A stretch of 64,000 nt of DNA from JBGPGW01 sp046349515 (lineage in GTDB: Bacteria > Pseudomonadota > Alphaproteobacteria > CADEGL01): NCBI GenBank assembly GCA_046349515.1, contig JAXMCE010000002.1, forward strand, positions 310,001 through 374,000. Direction: 5' to 3'. Each line of letters begins with the position of its first letter. Within the stretch, counting starts at the first letter, position 1. Under the pieces are notes generated by a model, which saw nothing but the letters and a program-made list of their open reading frames with translations, did no database searches and was not told where the DNA came from. Below are positions 61,092 to 64,000 of the stretch, in pieces. Both the position numbers and the translations under genes were made by a program.

Positions 61092-61651
61092 CACGCAATC
61101 CCTTTCATGGCAAGTTGCAAGCGCTGCAGTTTCGTCCTCAACGAGGAATCGAACATGCGCGATCCGACACGGACGACAAGGCCGCCGAGCAAGGCGGCAT
61201 CGACCTTGACGTCGAAGGCCACCTTCTCACCCACGACCGGGCGCAGGACCTGACCGAGCGCCTGCATCTGCCGGTCGTCGAGCGGTTGGGCCGTCTGGAC
61301 TTCGACGGTGACTTCGCCGCGACGTGCGGCGAGGAGGCGAAGATAGGCGTCGGCGATGGCGCCGAGCGCGAAGAGACGGCCGTTCGCCGCAACCACGCCC
61401 ACGAAGCGGCGGACGAGATCGGACACACGGGCGCGTTCGAGAAGGACCGCCATGGCCTTCGACTGCCTCTCGCGTCCGAGAAGCGGGCTCGAGACCATGC
61501 GGCGCAGATCGTCGCTCGAATGAAGCATCGCCTGGACGGTCTTGAGGTGGGCGGCCGCGTCGTCGATCTGGCCCTTGGCCTCGGCGAGCTCATAAAGGGC
61601 GCTCGCATAACGCGCGCCGACGGCCGACAAACCTTTTCCTTCGGCTGCCAC
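61091..61651 (-). CDS. atpH: F1-ATPase delta subunit
   Basis: Stator subunit linking F1 to b. 186 residues with ARYASALYELAEAKGQIDDA, RRFVGVVAANGRL and the C-terminal DVKVDAALLGGLVVRVGSRMFDSSLRTKLQ. First gene of the atpHAGDC operon; overlaps atpA. The F0 genes are elsewhere, as usual in alphaproteobacteria. Confidence 0.96.
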   Translation of the reverse strand: MAAEGKGLSAVGARYASALYELAEAKGQIDDAAAHLKTVQAMLHSSDDLRRMVSSPLLGRERQSKAMAVLLERARVSDLVRRFVGVVAANGRLFALGAIADAYLRLLAARRGEVTVEVQTAQPLDDRQMQALGQVLRPVVGEKVAFDVKVDAALLGGLVVRVGSRMFDSSLRTKLQRLQLAMKGIA

Positions 61652-61694
61652 TGAGAGGAAACCCCTTAACCCCGGAAATGACCGGGCATAACCC

Positions 61695-61726
61695 AGCCCG
61701 CGGACCGCGAAAACACCGCGGCGGGC
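61695..61726. repeat. GC-rich inverted repeat between priA and atpH
   Basis: GCCCGC and GCGGGC arms enclose partly paired CCGCGG-like sequence. It could end the priA transcript or lie in the atp leader; no T-run follows on the minus strand. Confidence 0.35.
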
Positions 61727-61870
61727 CCACTTCCATGTGCCCGCCGCAGGCTGCGGTTAGGTAACACAGTCACTCCGCCCTGGCAAGGCGCGCCCGCACC
61801 GCACAATCGAGGTGTAAAGCCCTGAGAACAAAAGACTCTGCGCCGATCCGGACGGGCGAAAATGCGGGGG

Positions 61871-64000
61871 CTAGAGGAAGCTGTAGGGATCGATGTCGAT
61901 CTGCACGCGCACATTGTGCGGCACCTTGACGCGGCCGAGCCAATCGTGGAGATGGCGCTGCACGGGGATGTCGCGCCTGGCTTTGAGTAGGAGGCGCCGC
62001 CGGTGGCGTCCGCGCAGGAGCGCGAAGGGGGCCGGAGCCGGGCCGAACACCTCGATCCCCTCCCCTCCCGGCGCCGAACGCCCGAGGGCGCCCGCCACCT
62101 GATCGACCGCCGCCTGATCGAAGCCCGAGACGATGAGCGCCGCGAGCCGGCCGAAGGGCGGCATGCCGTAGTCGCGCCGCGTCTCCGATTCGACCGCGAG
62201 GAAGCGGTCCCGCTCGCCCGAAAGCAGCGCCGCGATGACGGGATGGTCCGGAAGATAGGTCTGGAGCAGCACGCGGCCCGCCCGCTCGGCCCGGCCGGCT
62301 CTGCCCGAGACCTGGTGGAGAAGCTGATAGGTCCGCTCGGCCGCGCGGAGATCGCCGCCGCCGAGACCAAGATCGGCATCGATCACGCCGACGAGCGTCA
62401 GCAACGGAAAATGATGGCCCTTGGCCATGATCTGCGTGCCGATGAGAAGGTCGAGCTCGTGCTCGCGCACCTGGCGGACCAGTTCCTCGACCGCGAGCGG
62501 CCCTCCGACCGTGTCGCTGGCCATGATCGCCATGCGCGCCTCGGGGAAGAGTGCCGCGACCTCTTCCGCCACGCGCTCGACGCCGGGCCCGCAGGCCGCC
62601 ATCGAATTCTCGGCACCGCACTTGGCGCAGACGCGCGGCGCCGGAGCCCCGTGCCCGCAATGGTGGCACATGACCCGCCCCGCCAGGCGATGCTCGACCA
62701 GCCACGCCGTGCAATGGGGACATTGCAGGCGATGGCCGCAAGTCCGGCAGAGTGTCAGGGGCGCATAGCCGCGACGGTTCAAGAACAGCATGGCCTGTTC
62801 GCCTTCCGCCAATGTCTCGGCGATGGCGGTCCGCAGCGTGGGCGAAAGCCAGCACTGGCGCGGCGGCGGATCATCGCGCATGTCGACCGCCTCGATTCGC
62901 GGCAAGACGGCGCCACCATGGCGCTCCGGCAAATGGAGCCGTCGATAACGCTCGGCCGAGACGTTCACCACCGTCTCGAGCGACGGCGTCGCGGAAGCCA
63001 GCACGATGGGAATTCCCGCGATCCGCGCACGAACGACGGCCATGTCGCGTGCGTGGTAGATCGTGCCGTCCTCCTGCTTGTAGGAGGGGTCGTGCTCCTC
63101 GTCGACGACGATGAGGCCGAGGGAGGGAAACGGCAGGAAAAGCGCGCTCCGCGCGCCGACGACGACATGCGCCGTGCCTTCAGCAACGGCACGCCAGGCA
63201 AGACGGCGCTGGGTCGAGGTGAGATCGGAGTGCCATTCCGCGGGGCGCGTGCCGAAGCGCGCCTCGAAACGATCGAGCCATTGGGCGGTGAGCGCGATCT
63301 CGGGCAAGAGCACGAGCGCCTGCCGGCCGCGCCGCAGAGTCTCGGCAATGGCTTCGAAATAGACTTCTGTCTTGCCCGAACCCGTCACGCCGTCGATCAG
63401 CGTCACCGAAAATTCGCCGGCAGCCGCACGGCGCAACGTCGACGCGACCTCGGTTTGGGCGGGCGAAAGGTTGGGGGTAAAGAAATCGGGATCGGGCAGC
63501 GCAAATGCCGATCGCGCCGGAAGCGTCACCGACTCGATGAGGCCCGCCTCGCCGAGACCGTGGATGACCGAAGTGCTCACCGCCGCCTCATGGGCGAGCT
63601 CGCGCGCCGTGCGGGGCGGCCCGTCTTCGAGAACGGCCAGGACTCGCTTGCGCGCGGCCGTCAAGCGGATGTCTGGTGGTGCCGGCGTCAAACGATAGGC
63701 CAGAACCGGTTTCGGGGGATCGAGCGCGGCCGACACGCTCATCGCCATGCGCAACACGGCACCCGGCGGGTTGAGCGTGTAGGACGCAACCCATTCGATC
63801 GTACGCATGAGGGACGGCGGCAGTGCGCGAACGTCGAGCCGTTCAGCGACCGGTTTCAGCCGATCTGGCGCGACCGCACCGCTGCCGCCGCCCCACACGA
63901 CGCCGACGACTTCGCGCCGCCCGAGCGGGACAACGACGAAATCACCTTTCGCGAGTTCGAGCCCCGCGGGAACGGCATAGTCATAGGCGCTCTCGAGTGG
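61871..64000 (-). CDS. priA: Primosomal protein N' (helicase PriA), partial
   Basis: Replication-restart helicase. At least 709 residues are in the window; the N-terminus lies beyond the right edge (the frame is open from 64000 and reads SAYDYAVPAGLELAKGDFVVVPLG, the PriA 3'-DNA-binding domain). Seen: Walker A GVTGSGKTEVYF, DEEHDPSYKQ (DEAH-type Walker B), and the zinc-binding Cys pairs CRTCGHRLQCPHC, CHHCG and CAKCG, plus the helicase C motifs GTQIMAKGHHFP and QVSGRAGR. The priA-atpH order on the same strand is typical of the class. Confidence 0.96.
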   Translation of the reverse strand, partial: PLESAYDYAVPAGLELAKGDFVVVPLGRREVVGVVWGGGSGAVAPDRLKPVAERLDVRALPPSLMRTIEWVASYTLNPPGAVLRMAMSVSAALDPPKPVLAYRLTPAPPDIRLTAARKRVLAVLEDGPPRTARELAHEAAVSTSVIHGLGEAGLIESVTLPARSAFALPDPDFFTPNLSPAQTEVASTLRRAAAGEFSVTLIDGVTGSGKTEVYFEAIAETLRRGRQALVLLPEIALTAQWLDRFEARFGTRPAEWHSDLTSTQRRLAWRAVAEGTAHVVVGARSALFLPFPSLGLIVVDEEHDPSYKQEDGTIYHARDMAVVRARIAGIPIVLASATPSLETVVNVSAERYRRLHLPERHGGAVLPRIEAVDMRDDPPPRQCWLSPTLRTAIAETLAEGEQAMLFLNRRGYAPLTLCRTCGHRLQCPHCTAWLVEHRLAGRVMCHHCGHGAPAPRVCAKCGAENSMAACGPGVERVAEEVAALFPEARMAIMASDTVGGPLAVEELVRQVREHELDLLIGTQIMAKGHHFPLLTLVGVIDADLGLGGGDLRAAERTYQLLHQVSGRAGRAERAGRVLLQTYLPDHPVIAALLSGERDRFLAVESETRRDYGMPPFGRLAALIVSGFDQAAVDQVAGALGRSAPGGEGIEVFGPAPAPFALLRGRHRRRLLLKARRDIPVQRHLHDWLGRVKVPHNVRVQIDIDPYSFL

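Overview
The window is a high-GC chromosomal segment from an alphaproteobacterium, probably of the Rhodospirillales/Rhodobacterales grade. Three things point there: a complete ccoNOQP-ccoGHI cbb3 oxidase locus, the core order rplU-rpmA-obgE-nadD-rsfS-envC-ctpA-yibQ-rppH, and an F1 operon atpHAGDC beside priA. The genus cannot be named from sequence reading alone. Genes are densely packed with many 4-base ATGA overlaps, and strong third-position GC creates long shadow reading frames opposite the real genes.

Layout: (1) 1-7106, minus strand: cbb3 cytochrome oxidase ccoNOQP and maturation genes ccoG, ccoH and ccoI (ccoI runs off the left edge), with a near-perfect FNR/FixK-type site in front of ccoN; a DUF2189 membrane protein diverges from it. 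(2) 8458-16574: an inositol-phosphate centred cluster: inositol-3-phosphate synthase, HAD phosphatase, nucleotidyltransferase, ATP-grasp protein, class III aminotransferase, Gfo/Idh/MocA dehydrogenase, a CDP-alcohol phosphotransferase with a degenerate nucleotidyltransferase-like N-terminus, and a flippase-like membrane protein. Together they look like a route to a modified (perhaps amino- or aminoacyl-) inositol lipid or solute. (3) 16853-37537: a metabolic region with a GntR regulator, a second class III aminotransferase with the same four-Cys insertion, two GMC oxidoreductases, an MFS exporter, an agmatinase-family enzyme, hydrolases, a polysaccharide deacetylase, three Fe(II)/2OG-type oxygenases, a DoeA-like metal-free M24 protein, an aminotransferase, an AA_synth protein and an amidase. 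(4) 37649-39439: CLC chloride channel/antiporter with CBS domains.

(5) 39671-46526: a compact lipid or secondary-metabolite cassette (NAD-dependent reductase/epimerase, stand-alone ACP, ketosynthase, alpha-oxoamine synthase), followed by an acyl/acetyl-CoA synthetase and an SDR. The logic resembles bacterial sphingoid-base synthesis, but with a dedicated ketosynthase. A few kilobases downstream, at 47399, lies an acid-ceramidase-like Ntn hydrolase, which may or may not be related. (6) 46977-47066: tRNA-Ser(CGA). (7) 48404-55736: ribosomal, GTPase, NAD and cell-wall housekeeping genes with a clear sigma-70 promoter and a strong intrinsic terminator around rplU-rpmA. (8) 55816-64000, minus strand: a ferritin-like protein, the atp operon and priA (truncated by the right edge).

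The two strongest candidates for undescribed biology are the inositol cluster (region 2) and the ketosynthase/ACP/oxoamine synthase cassette (region 5). All functional statements rest on motif reading without database searches.
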